From Nitrospirota bacterium (GTDB lineage Bacteria > Nitrospirota > Thermodesulfovibrionia > Thermodesulfovibrionales > Dissulfurispiraceae), in contig DUZI01000047.1 of assembly GCA_013349595.1 (NCBI GenBank), forward strand, positions 1 through 9,686: a DNA stretch of 9,686 bases. Direction: 5' to 3'. Every line of letters begins with the position of its first letter. The first letter of the stretch is position 1. Made by a program: the position numbers and the translations under genes. This document shows positions 1 to 6,804 of this stretch, in pieces. The notes below the pieces were generated by a model, which was not told the origin of the DNA, ran no database searches, and worked only from the letters and a program-made list of their open reading frames with translations.

Positions 1-151
1 AAATTTTATTTATAATTTTGATTTATACATTTAAAACAATGCCTTATGACAAAGCCCAAGGAACTTTTTTTATAAGGTGTCGTATAAAATTCCCTTACTA
101 TCTTACTTGCTGATTTTACTAAGCTTTTTTAGTTCTATCGCTGATTTTGGG
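1..151 (+). mobile_element. MITE-like element, family A, copy 1 (cut by window edge)
   Basis: This is the right-hand part of a repeat that recurs at 9341-9546 in the same orientation and at 6165-6587 inverted. Positions 37-57 are identical to 9422-9442, and 98-118 to 9494-9514. The stretch 121-151 matches 9516-9546 with few changes. The right terminus, AGTTCTATCGCTGATTTTGGG (131-151), is the family's terminal inverted repeat; the left terminus lies outside the window. There is no transposase, so it would be non-autonomous. The copy carries the uninterrupted CAAAATT-type sequence (complementary strand, near 14-21) at the point where copy 2 holds an insertion. The repeat itself is clear; the MITE label is an inference from copy 2. 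Confidence 0.8.
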
Positions 152-260
152 TTCTTCCCAAATATATAAGGGCAGAAAACTTACTCCTCTGAGCAGTAAG
201 CTTAAGATAGATGAAATATCTATTGCTTTTGAAGACTTAGGTAAAAAGGATAAAGATTAA
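123..260 (+). pseudogene. possible C-terminal remnant of an unidentified protein
   Basis: A frame open from 123 to the TAA at 258-260 has no start codon. From about 153 it reads SSQIYKGRKLTPLSSKLKID, then EISIAFEDLGKKDKD and stop. The lysine/aspartate-rich, amphipathic tail and the codon choice resemble real coding sequence. The part before 152 lies inside the family A repeat, so only about 35 codons are unique sequence. The likely reading is that the repeat inserted into, or next to, the 3' end of an upstream gene and left this tail. It could also be a true gene whose reading frame continues into the repeat by chance, or plain intergenic DNA. I do not recognise the protein family. Confidence 0.35.
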
Positions 261-286
261 ATTTTTTCTATATTCTCTGTTATAAT
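257..286 (+). promoter_or_regulatory. probable sigma-70-type promoter of the guaB operon
   Basis: A perfect -10 hexamer TATAAT lies at 281-286. The best -35 candidate is weak (TTAAAT, 257-262; spacer 18 bp). Transcription would start near 293, leaving a leader of about 25 nt. That is too short for a purine riboswitch or an attenuator, so control must be at the promoter or absent. The -10 call is good and the -35 call is weak. Confidence 0.6.
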
Positions 287-318
287 CCCTTGCAAAAAAA
301 AACAGGAGGGATATTATT

Positions 319-1782
319 ATGATTGATGAGAAGATACCAATAGGATTGACCTTTGATGATGTCCTTTTAATGCCATGTAAATCAGATGTGATTCCTCGTG
401 ATGCCGATGTGACTGCCAAATTAACGCGTAATATTTCTCTCAACATACCTATTGTTAGTTCTGCTATGGATACAGTGACCGAATCAGAACTATCTATTGC
501 TATTGCCAGAGAAGGCGGTCTTGGGTTTATTCACAGGGCTATGTCCCCTGAAAGACAGGCAATAGAGGTTGATAGGGTAAAGAAATCTGAGAGCGGGATG
601 ATAACTGACCCTGTGACTATTAGTCCGGATGTGCTTATTTCAGAGGCATTAAGTTTAATGGAAAAATATAGTATTTCAGGGGTGCCTGTAGTCTTTAAAG
701 ACAAACTTGTCGGTATTATTACAAATAGAGACCTAAAATTTGAGATAGATTATAACAAAAAGGTCTCTGATGTAATGACCCATGAAAGACTTATTACTGC
801 CCCTGTTGGAACAAATCTTGAACAAGCAAAGGAAATCCTTCATAAGTATAAGATTGAGAAACTTCCTATCGTTGATGATGATTTTAACCTCAAGGGCTTA
901 ATAACTATCAAAGACATTGAGAAGAGGAAAAAATACCCTAATGCCTGTAAAGACATTATGGGTCGCCTGAGGGTAGGTGCAGCGGTAGGAGTTGGAGAAG
1001 AGGCAATTTTTAGGGTAGAGTTATTAATAAAGGCAGGTGTTGATGTCATAGTTATTGATACAGCCCATGGTCATTCACAGGCAGTTATTGACACTCTCAA
1101 AAAAATAAAGAAGAAGTTTGATATTGATGTGATTGCAGGAAATATAGCTACGAAAGAAGGTGCAGAGGATTTGATAAAGGCTGGTGCTGATGCCATAAAG
1201 GTTGGTATAGGTCCTGGTTCAATTTGTACCACAAGGATAGTGGCAGGTGCAGGTGTACCTCAATTAACTGCAATAAAGGAGAGTTATTCTGTAGCTTCAA
1301 AGTATAAAATACCTGTCATTGCTGATGGAGGTATTAAATACTCAGGCGATATAACAAAAGCCCTTGCTATAGGAGCAAATTGCGTAATGATTGGTAGTCT
1401 CTTTGCAGGCACTGATGAATCACCAGGGGAAATAATACTTTATCAAGGTAGAAGTTATAAGGTTTACAGAGGAATGGGTTCACTTGGTGCAATGGAGCAA
1501 GGGGTTAAAGATAGATATGCTCAACAAGGTGTGGAAAAAGAAAAGCTTGTTCCCGAAGGGGTTGAAGGTAGGGTGCCTTATAAGGGACCACTTTCTCAAA
1601 GTATCCACCAATTAGTTGGGGGATTATGTGCTGGAATGGGATACTGCGGGGCATCTAACCTTGAGGAACTAAAGAAAAAAGCAAGGTTTATAAGAATAAC
1701 AAATGCAGGTTATAGAGAGAGTCATGTCCACGATGTAATTATTACCAAAGAAGCCCCTAATTACAGGGTTGAAAATAATTAA
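319..1782 (+). CDS. guaB: inosine-5'-monophosphate dehydrogenase
   Basis: GuaB oxidises IMP to XMP with NAD+, the committed step of guanine nucleotide synthesis in the cytoplasm. The 487-residue product has the usual bacterial length. The N-terminal TFDDVLLMP motif (11-19) opens the TIM barrel. Two CBS domains are inserted at about 92-148 (starting MITDPVTISPD) and 152-205, as in the full-length form that is regulated by nucleotides. The catalytic loop GPGSICTTR spans 298-306, with nucleophile Cys303. DGG (336-338) and GS (359-360) bind the IMP phosphate. Arg399-Tyr400 in the mobile flap (KDRYAQQ) match the residues that activate water. The ATG follows AGGAGGG at 304-310 with good spacing. 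It is the first gene of the operon and the 12-nt gap to guaA puts the next step of the pathway in the same transcript. No missing residues were seen. Confidence 0.97.
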   Translation: MIDEKIPIGLTFDDVLLMPCKSDVIPRDADVTAKLTRNISLNIPIVSSAMDTVTESELSIAIAREGGLGFIHRAMSPERQAIEVDRVKKSESGMITDPVTISPDVLISEALSLMEKYSISGVPVVFKDKLVGIITNRDLKFEIDYNKKVSDVMTHERLITAPVGTNLEQAKEILHKYKIEKLPIVDDDFNLKGLITIKDIEKRKKYPNACKDIMGRLRVGAAVGVGEEAIFRVELLIKAGVDVIVIDTAHGHSQAVIDTLKKIKKKFDIDVIAGNIATKEGAEDLIKAGADAIKVGIGPGSICTTRIVAGAGVPQLTAIKESYSVASKYKIPVIADGGIKYSGDITKALAIGANCVMIGSLFAGTDESPGEIILYQGRSYKVYRGMGSLGAMEQGVKDRYAQQGVEKEKLVPEGVEGRVPYKGPLSQSIHQLVGGLCAGMGYCGASNLEELKKKARFIRITNAGYRESHVHDVIITKEAPNYRVENN

Positions 1783-1797
1783 AGAGGAGACAGATTG
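1783..1797 (+). promoter_or_regulatory. ribosome binding site and TTG start of guaA
   Basis: AGAGGAGA at 1783-1790 directly follows the guaB stop and lies 4 nt before a TTG (1795-1797). The conserved GuaA N terminus (ILVLDFGSQYTQLIARRI) begins seven codons later and no ATG is available between the stop of guaB and that motif. TTG is therefore the start. Confidence 0.8.
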
Positions 1798-3336
1798 CAA
1801 ACAACTGAAAAGATATTAGTTCTTGACTTTGGCTCCCAATATACCCAGCTTATTGCAAGGAGGATAAGGGAGCAAAAGGTTTATTCAGAGATATTACCTT
1901 TTAACGTCTCAATACTCACTATCAAAGAGTTTAAACCGAAGGGAATAATCCTATCAGGTGGTCCTGCAAGTGTCTATGAAGAAAAGGCACCAGTTGTTGA
2001 AAAAGAAATCTTTGATATAGGAATACCAATACTCGGTATTTGTTATGGAATGCAGTTAATAGCCTACTTGCTTGAGGGAACTGTATCAATTGCTCAAAAA
2101 AGAGAGTATGGACAGGCTGAATTCTATCAAAAAGGAGACACACCTTTATTTTTAAACATAGGGGAGAAAACTCGTGTCTGGATGAGTCATGGCGATAGGA
2201 TTGAAAAGATGCCTCAAGATTTTATCTCTATTGGTCATACTGACAATTCACCAATTGCAGGTATGGCTAACATTGATAAAAAGATCTATGCCTTACAATT
2301 TCACCCTGAAGTAGCCCATACTGAAAAGGGCACTACCATATTAAGAAATTTTATCTTTAAAATCTGCAATTGTAGCCCCACTTGGCATATGTCATCCTTT
2401 ATCCAATGGAGTGTTGATGAAATAAGACAAAAGACTGAAGGCAAAAATGTTATCTGTGCCTTAAGTGGTGGTGTAGATTCATCTGTCACTGCCTTGTTAG
2501 TAAATAAGGCAATAAATGACAAGCTAACCTGTATATTTGTTGACAATGGTCTGCTTCGCAAGGGTGAGGCAGAGAAGGTAAAAAAGACCTTCGTTGATAA
2601 TTTTCATATAAAACTTGATTATGTCGATGCAAAAGATAGATTTTTAAACAAGCTTAAGGGCGTCACTGACCCTGAAAAAAAGAGAAAAATTATAGGCAAC
2701 GAATTTATTGCAATCTTTGAAGAAGAAGCAAGAAAGATTGAAGGAGTTGAATACCTTGCCCAAGGCACGCTCTATCCTGATGTCATAGAGAGTGTATCTT
2801 TTAAAGGTCCTTCTGCAGTAATAAAGAGTCATCATAATGTAGGTGGTTTACCTGAAAAGATGAACCTTAAACTCATAGAACCCCTAAGGGAGTTATTCAA
2901 GGACGAAGTGAGGGTAATAGGTAATGAATTAGGTCTGTCTGATGAAATTTGCTGGAGGCATCCTTTTCCTGGCCCTGGGCTTGCTATCAGGTGTATTGGT
3001 GAGATTACAGCTGAAAAACTTAATCTGCTCAGAGAGGCAGATGCAATAGTCCTTGAGGAGATTAAAAATGCAGGATTATACAGAAAGATTTGGCAAGCCT
3101 TTGCAGTTATCCTTCCTGTAAAGAGCGTTGGGGTGATGGGAGATGAAAGGACCTATGAATATACAGCTGCGATAAGGGCAGTCACAAGCCTTGACGGTAT
3201 GACTGCAGATTGGGCAAACATACCTTATGATGTATTAGGAACTATTTCGAATAGGATAATAAATGAGGTAAAAGGGATAAATCGGGTAGTCTATGACATC
3301 ACCTCAAAGCCTCCTGGCACTATTGAATGGGAATAG
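1795..3336 (+). CDS. guaA: GMP synthase, glutamine-hydrolysing
   Basis: GuaA aminates XMP to GMP using ATP and glutamine, completing the branch begun by GuaB. The 513-residue protein has the normal two-part layout. The class I glutamine amidotransferase (about 7-190) has nucleophile Cys83 in GICYGMQ and the His170/Glu172 pair in FHPE. The ATP-pyrophosphatase domain follows (about 200-385) with the P-loop SGGVDSS at 224-230. The C-terminal dimerisation domain contains HPFPGPGLAIR (389-399) and ends in the typical SKPPGTIEWE. All catalytic residues that can be checked by eye are present. Translation starts at a TTG supported by a strong Shine-Dalgarno sequence. It lies 12 nt after guaB and 13 nt before ispA, so it is very likely cotranscribed with both. 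Confidence 0.97.
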   Translation: MQTTEKILVLDFGSQYTQLIARRIREQKVYSEILPFNVSILTIKEFKPKGIILSGGPASVYEEKAPVVEKEIFDIGIPILGICYGMQLIAYLLEGTVSIAQKREYGQAEFYQKGDTPLFLNIGEKTRVWMSHGDRIEKMPQDFISIGHTDNSPIAGMANIDKKIYALQFHPEVAHTEKGTTILRNFIFKICNCSPTWHMSSFIQWSVDEIRQKTEGKNVICALSGGVDSSVTALLVNKAINDKLTCIFVDNGLLRKGEAEKVKKTFVDNFHIKLDYVDAKDRFLNKLKGVTDPEKKRKIIGNEFIAIFEEEARKIEGVEYLAQGTLYPDVIESVSFKGPSAVIKSHHNVGGLPEKMNLKLIEPLRELFKDEVRVIGNELGLSDEICWRHPFPGPGLAIRCIGEITAEKLNLLREADAIVLEEIKNAGLYRKIWQAFAVILPVKSVGVMGDERTYEYTAAIRAVTSLDGMTADWANIPYDVLGTISNRIINEVKGINRVVYDITSKPPGTIEWE

Positions 3337-3349
3337 GTTTTTTTAAAAA

Positions 3350-4249
3350 ATGGACATAAAAAAATACTTGAAGGAAAGGAAAAAGCTAATTGACGAATAT
3401 CTTGAGAGATATTTCACGGACAGCTATAGACCATCAAGACTTAGAGAATCAATGGTTTACTCACTACTGGCAGGTGGTAAGAGGATAAGACCTATTCTGT
3501 GTATGTCTGCTTATGAAATCTTTCAACCTAATGTCAAAGATATAGTCCCTTATGCTGCAGCCATTGAATTTATACATACTTACTCATTAATCCATGACGA
3601 CCTTCCAGCAATGGATAATGACGATTTAAGGAGGGGAAAGCCTACGAATCACAAAATATATGGCGATGGCATGGCAATCCTTGCAGGGGATGGCTTATTA
3701 ACTGAAGCCTTTTATGTATTGTCAAATTGTAAACACCCTTGTAATGAATCAGTGCCTTTTTCTGCCAATACTCTGTTGAGAGTTATAAATGATATCTCAA
3801 GGTATGCAGGACTATATGGTATGGTTGCAGGACAAGCTCAGGATTTGTTATCAGAAGGTGCAGAACCAGATGAATCAACACTTTCATTTATTCACACCCA
3901 TAAGACATCTGCTTTGATTACCTCATCTGTTAGGATTGGGGCTGTTCTTGCTAAGGCAAAAGAGGAAGATATTTTATTACTTACAAAATATGGGATGAAC
4001 ATTGGGCTTGCCTTTCAGATTGTTGATGATATTATAGACATCACAGAAAGCACAGAAACCTTAGGGAAACAAAGGGGTGCTGATGAGAGGAAAAAAAAGA
4101 TGACCTATCCATCACTATTCGGATTAAAACAGGCACAAAAAAAGGCCGATGAACTCATTGAAATAGCTATTAAGACCCTTGAGAGTTTTGACAAAAAGGC
4201 AGAGCCATTGAGGCAAATAGCCTTATATTTAAAGGACAGAAAGAGTTAG
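3350..4249 (+). CDS. ispA: farnesyl diphosphate synthase (short-chain polyprenyl synthase)
   Basis: It condenses dimethylallyl and isopentenyl diphosphates to geranyl and then farnesyl diphosphate, the precursor of undecaprenyl carriers and quinone tails. The 299-residue all-helical protein shows GGKRIRP at 42-48 and the first aspartate-rich motif DDLPAMD at 83-89, followed by NDDLRRG. It also has Lys185-Thr186 and the second aspartate-rich motif DDIID at 226-230. The two extra residues in the first motif and Tyr78 five residues before it are features of the bacterial FPP synthase type, so a C15 product is likely. A geranylgeranyl product cannot be excluded by eye. The ATG is preceded only by a weak purine run (GGGAATAGG, 3329-3337), suggesting help from translation of guaA. 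One nucleotide separates it from dxs, the entry enzyme of the same precursor pathway. The often adjacent xseB is absent here. Confidence 0.93.
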   Translation: MDIKKYLKERKKLIDEYLERYFTDSYRPSRLRESMVYSLLAGGKRIRPILCMSAYEIFQPNVKDIVPYAAAIEFIHTYSLIHDDLPAMDNDDLRRGKPTNHKIYGDGMAILAGDGLLTEAFYVLSNCKHPCNESVPFSANTLLRVINDISRYAGLYGMVAGQAQDLLSEGAEPDESTLSFIHTHKTSALITSSVRIGAVLAKAKEEDILLLTKYGMNIGLAFQIVDDIIDITESTETLGKQRGADERKKKMTYPSLFGLKQAQKKADELIEIAIKTLESFDKKAEPLRQIALYLKDRKS

Positions 4250-4250
4250 G

Positions 4251-6155
4251 ATGAAGCTAATTGATTCTATAAGTTCACCAGAGGACCTGAAGAGATTAAA
4301 CATTGATGGACTTAAAAGACTTTCAGAAGAATTAAGAGAAATAATCATAGAAAGGGTCTCTATAAATGGCGGTCATCTTGCCTCAAATCTTGGTATTGTA
4401 GAGATAACCATTGCCCTACATTATGTCTTTGACTCGCCGAGAGATAAAATAATATGGGATGTGGGTCATCAATGTTACTGTCATAAGATAATTACTGGAA
4501 GGCGCAAAGACTTTCATACCTTAAGGCTTTTTGGCGGAATCTCAGGATTTCCAAAAAGGAGTGAAAGTCCCCATGACATATTTGGTGTTGGTCACAGTTC
4601 TACATCAATCTCTGCATCACTTGGTTTAATATCAGGAAGGGATATCCTTGCTAAACAATCAAGATTGGACAATGAAATAAATAAAGTCATTGCAGTCATT
4701 GGAGATGGTGCAATGACATCAGGACTTTCCTTTGAAGGGTTAAATCATGCAGGACATCTAAAGAAAAACCTCATCGTAATCCTTAATGACAATGAAATGT
4801 CAATCTCGCCTAATGTAGGTGCCTTGTCAAATTATTTAAGCAGAATACAAACAGGGACATTATTTAAGAGATTAAAACGTGAGACAAAGGCTTTTATTGA
4901 AGGCATACCAAAGATTGGAGAGAAGGTGAGTAAGTTTGCGGAAAAGGCTGAAGATAGCATCAAAGGCTTTTTCCTCCCCGGTGGTTTATTTATAGATTTA
5001 GGTTTCAACTACTTAGGACCTATAGATGGACACGACATACCCTTATTGATTGAGACTTTTAGAGGTCTTTCAGACATAAATGAACCAACACTTGTGCATG
5101 TAGTTACTACAAAGGGCAAAGGTTATAAATTTTCCGAAGAAGACCCATGTATTTATCACGGCACAGGGCCTTTTGATTCATCATCGGGATTACAAAATGG
5201 CACTCAAGTATATTCAGATAAGGAATGTTCAATGAATTTTAGTGATATATTTGGCAAATCACTATACAAATTAGCACTTCAAGATGAACGAATAATAGCA
5301 ATAACTGCAGCAATGAAAGAAGGGACAGGACTTGCTGAATATGCCCAAAAAATACCTGATAGGTTTTTTGATGTTGGTATTGCAGAACCTCATGCAGTAA
5401 CCTTTTCAGCAGGGCTTGCGATATCTGGATTAAGACCTGTAGTGGCAATATACTCAACCTTTTTACAAAGGGCTTATGATGAAATAATTCATGATGTCTG
5501 TCTTCAAAACCTCCCCGTAATTTTTGCCATAGATAGGGCTGGTATTGTTGGTGAAGATGGTGCAACCCATCAAGGAATGTTTGACATTGCTTACTTAAGA
5601 CACATACCTAACATGACTATTATGTCACCCAGAAATGGTCTTGAATTAGAAACAATGCTTGCCTTTGCCCTTAAACTTAATTCTCCTGTTGCTATACGTT
5701 TCCCAAGAGGGAAAAACAGCCCTGATGATTTGCCTCTAAAAGAGATAGTTTATGGTAAATCTGAGGTTTTGATTACTGGTGATGATTTGCTAATTGTTGC
5801 TGTTGGCAATACTACAAATAGGGCTTTAAATGTGACAAAAAGATTGCTTCAAAAAGGTATCAAGGCAACATTAATAAATGCAAGGTTCATAAAACCAATA
5901 GATAAAGATACCATATTAAGTTATGCAGATAGGATAAAAAAGGTAGTAACCATTGAAGAGCATGTTTTGGCTTGTGGTTTTGGTAGTGCCCTACTTGAAA
6001 TTATAAATGATAACAACTTAGACAATATAAAGGTCAAAAGGTTTGGTATTGATGATACTTTTGTTGAACATGGTTCACAGGCACAACTCAGGGCTAAATA
6101 TTATTTAGACGAAGAGGGTATTTTTAATAAAATTATTAACTTTCTTGACACTTAA
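4251..6155 (+). CDS. dxs: 1-deoxy-D-xylulose-5-phosphate synthase
   Basis: DXS joins pyruvate and glyceraldehyde 3-phosphate using thiamine diphosphate and Mg2+, the first step of the MEP pathway to IPP and DMAPP. The 634-residue length is normal. The N-terminal domain has His41 in GGHLASNLG and His73 in GHQCYCHK. It also carries the thiamine diphosphate/metal motif GDGAMTSG (151-158) through NDNE (179-182). The pyrimidine-binding domain has the catalytic Glu379 in GIAEPHAV and DRAGIVGEDGATHQG at 428-442. The transketolase C-terminal domain starts near 505. The segment GHQCYCHK has cysteine where proline is more usual (GHQAYPHK), a conservative oddity outside the known catalytic set. The ATG is one base after the ispA stop with no strong Shine-Dalgarno sequence, so translational coupling is likely. 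It is the last gene of the block; no ordinary stem-plus-T-run terminator follows, only the repeat at 6165. Confidence 0.96.
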   Translation: MKLIDSISSPEDLKRLNIDGLKRLSEELREIIIERVSINGGHLASNLGIVEITIALHYVFDSPRDKIIWDVGHQCYCHKIITGRRKDFHTLRLFGGISGFPKRSESPHDIFGVGHSSTSISASLGLISGRDILAKQSRLDNEINKVIAVIGDGAMTSGLSFEGLNHAGHLKKNLIVILNDNEMSISPNVGALSNYLSRIQTGTLFKRLKRETKAFIEGIPKIGEKVSKFAEKAEDSIKGFFLPGGLFIDLGFNYLGPIDGHDIPLLIETFRGLSDINEPTLVHVVTTKGKGYKFSEEDPCIYHGTGPFDSSSGLQNGTQVYSDKECSMNFSDIFGKSLYKLALQDERIIAITAAMKEGTGLAEYAQKIPDRFFDVGIAEPHAVTFSAGLAISGLRPVVAIYSTFLQRAYDEIIHDVCLQNLPVIFAIDRAGIVGEDGATHQGMFDIAYLRHIPNMTIMSPRNGLELETMLAFALKLNSPVAIRFPRGKNSPDDLPLKEIVYGKSEVLITGDDLLIVAVGNTTNRALNVTKRLLQKGIKATLINARFIKPIDKDTILSYADRIKKVVTIEEHVLACGFGSALLEIINDNNLDNIKVKRFGIDDTFVEHGSQAQLRAKYYLDEEGIFNKIINFLDT

Positions 6156-6159
6156 TCTT

Positions 6160-6164
6160 TATTT
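6160..6164 (+). repeat. target-site duplication TATTT, left
   Basis: TATTT directly abuts the CCCAAAAA end of family A copy 2 and is repeated directly at 6588-6592, just outside the other end. A 5-bp direct duplication at both borders is the mark of transposon insertion. Confidence 0.7.
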
Positions 6165-6285
6165 CCCAAAAAATCAGCGATAGAACTGAGAACTTAACAA
6201 AATCAAGTAGGAAGGGTTGGTGAAAAATTTTATACGACACCTTTTGAGAAGCTTTAGCAAAAAGTATTGCATTATAAAGGATAAA

Positions 6286-6291
6286 GCAAAA
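6286..6291 (+). repeat. target-site duplication GCAAAA, left, of the nested element
   Basis: GCAAAA occurs here and directly repeated at 6521-6526. Copy 3 of the host repeat has a single GCAAAATT (complementary strand) at the equivalent position, which is the expected empty site. Confidence 0.65.
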
Positions 6292-6520
6292 CCCAAATAC
6301 AGAGATAAGGATGGGGCTCTGAAGTCAATAGCGATGTTTTGGCAACAGTTCTTTGCGACTGGAGCGTTAAACAGCCGCAAGTGTTTGAACCCGAAGAATC
6401 AAGGTCCCCAAAAAGTCACAAGACTTTTTGGGGTGATAGTTGAGTTTAGCGGCTGTAGCGAAAGGAGCATTAGAACTGTCAAAACGAACGAAAGAGGCTT
6501 ATCCTTATCTCTGAATATCG
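6292..6520 (+). mobile_element. second MITE-like element, family B, nested inside family A copy 2
   Basis: This 229-bp block is missing from both other family A copies and is flanked by GCAAAA duplications. Its ends are inverted: CAGAGATAAGGAT at 6300-6312 is the exact complement of ATCCTTATCTCTG at 6501-6513, with further partial pairing on both sides. More inverted pairs follow inward: ACAGTTCT (6345-6352) with AGAACTGT (6472-6479), ACAGCCGC (6371-6378) with GCGGCTGT (6449-6456), and a perfect 12-bp hairpin at the centre. The element can thus fold nearly end to end. It is visibly richer in GC than its surroundings. No other copy is in the window, and no convincing protein is encoded. Confidence 0.75.
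6406..6433. repeat. perfect hairpin at the centre of the nested element
   Basis: CCCCAAAAAGTC (6406-6417), loop ACAA (6418-6421), then GACTTTTTGGGG (6422-6433): a 12-bp stem with no mismatch. No T-run follows on either strand (the flanks are TGATAG and, on the other strand, ACCTTG). A factor-independent terminator is therefore not supported; it reads as the tip of the long element hairpin. Confidence 0.8.
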
Positions 6521-6526
6521 GCAAAA
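6521..6526 (+). repeat. target-site duplication GCAAAA, right, of the nested element
   Basis: This is the direct repeat of 6286-6291. It is followed by TTAAAATGAAATCGTCG, which resumes alignment with the uninterrupted family A copies. Confidence 0.65.
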
Positions 6527-6587
6527 TTAAAATGAAATCGTCGATTATAAAAATTCTGAAACAGCCCTTCTTATCGCTATTTTTGGG

Positions 6588-6592
6588 TATTT
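6588..6592 (+). repeat. target-site duplication TATTT, right
   Basis: This is the direct repeat of 6160-6164, immediately outside the GGG terminus of family A copy 2. Confidence 0.7.
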
Positions 6593-6601
6593 CAAATCCT
6601 T

Positions 6602-6631
6602 TTGATAAAAGATTTTTCATTATGCTATGAT
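6602..6631 (+). promoter_or_regulatory. probable promoter of the SRP RNA (and perhaps dnaX-ybaB-recR)
   Basis: TTGATA at 6602-6607 and TATGAT at 6626-6631 are separated by 18 bp, a good sigma-70-like pair. Transcription would begin near 6638, a few bases before the predicted SRP RNA stem. It lies just outside the right end of the family A insertion. No terminator is visible between the RNA and dnaX, so the promoter may serve the whole block. Confidence 0.55.
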
Positions 6632-6643
6632 TTAAAGCTTTTC

Positions 6644-6755
6644 ATCAGTCAGGGGCTGGCCCTGCGCAACAGTTACCTGTGAACCCCGTCAGGTCCGGAA
6701 GGAAGCAGCGGTAAGCATCGTAGTTGTGTGCCGCAGCAAGCTGGTCCCTTATGAT
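6644..6755 (+). ncRNA. ffs: signal recognition particle RNA, 4.5S type
   Basis: This RNA binds Ffh and FtsY to target nascent membrane proteins to the translocon. The universally conserved domain IV core is present: GTCAGGTCCGGAAGGAAGCAGC at 6688-6709, with the GGAA tetraloop at 6697-6700 and the asymmetric internal loop formed with the CAGC side. The outer ends pair: ATCA..AGGGGCTGG (6644-6659) with CTGGTCCCTTATGAT (6741-6755). This gives about 112 nt, the short form without an Alu domain. It is a GC-rich island in an AT-rich region. Placement just before dnaX-ybaB-recR is seen in many bacteria, including Bacillus subtilis. The exact ends are estimated from pairing; the mature RNA may be a few bases shorter. 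Confidence 0.93.
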
Positions 6756-6804
6756 TTAGGGTCAGTCACTGAGTGGGGAAAAGCTTGATTATCGGTCATA
6801 TCTT

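Larger units (their letters stand above)
6165..6587 (-). mobile_element. MITE-like element, family A, copy 2 (inverted, interrupted by a nested element)
   Basis: The termini CCCAAAAAATCAGCGATAGA (6165-6184) and TCTTATCGCTATTTTTGGG (6569-6587) are imperfect inverted repeats, and the element is bounded by TATTT duplications. Read on the minus strand it matches the copy at 9341-9546, including GTCGTATAAAA and the block at 6539-6580 (GTCGATTATAAAAA, CTGAAACAGCCCTT, TATCGCTATTTT). The two arms are also related to each other in inverted orientation, so the whole element is an imperfect palindrome. Relative to copies 1 and 3 it lacks part of the centre (around 6240-6265) and gains 229 bp at 6292-6520. 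Together with the SRP RNA promoter this accounts for the whole gene-free gap after dxs. It contains no transposase; mobilisation would need a partner elsewhere. Confidence 0.85.

Noticed and set aside
180..200. Hairpin CTTACT-loop-AGTAAG as a terminator of an upstream gene
   Set aside because: The stem is only 6 bp, no T-run follows, and it lies within the coding-like tail rather than after its stop.
287..318. Purine riboswitch or attenuator in front of guaB
   Set aside because: With the -10 box at 281-286 the leader is only about 25 nt, and no conserved purine-riboswitch core can fit.
5239..5565. Open frame of 108 codons on the minus strand inside dxs
   Set aside because: It is entirely opposite conserved DXS catalytic sequence and rich in Leu/Gln/His from reverse reading of common codons. 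It has no independent support.
6124..6139. AT-rich palindrome TTAATAA-AA-TTATTAA at the end of dxs
   Set aside because: It is inside the coding sequence, has no GC pairs and is expected by chance in AT-rich DNA. It is not a credible terminator.
6217..6630. A 137-codon open frame on the + strand after dxs
   Set aside because: It runs through family A, the nested element, back into family A and into the SRP RNA promoter. Its residues follow the repeats, it has no domain-like pattern, and it has no good ribosome binding site. It is most likely a chance frame.
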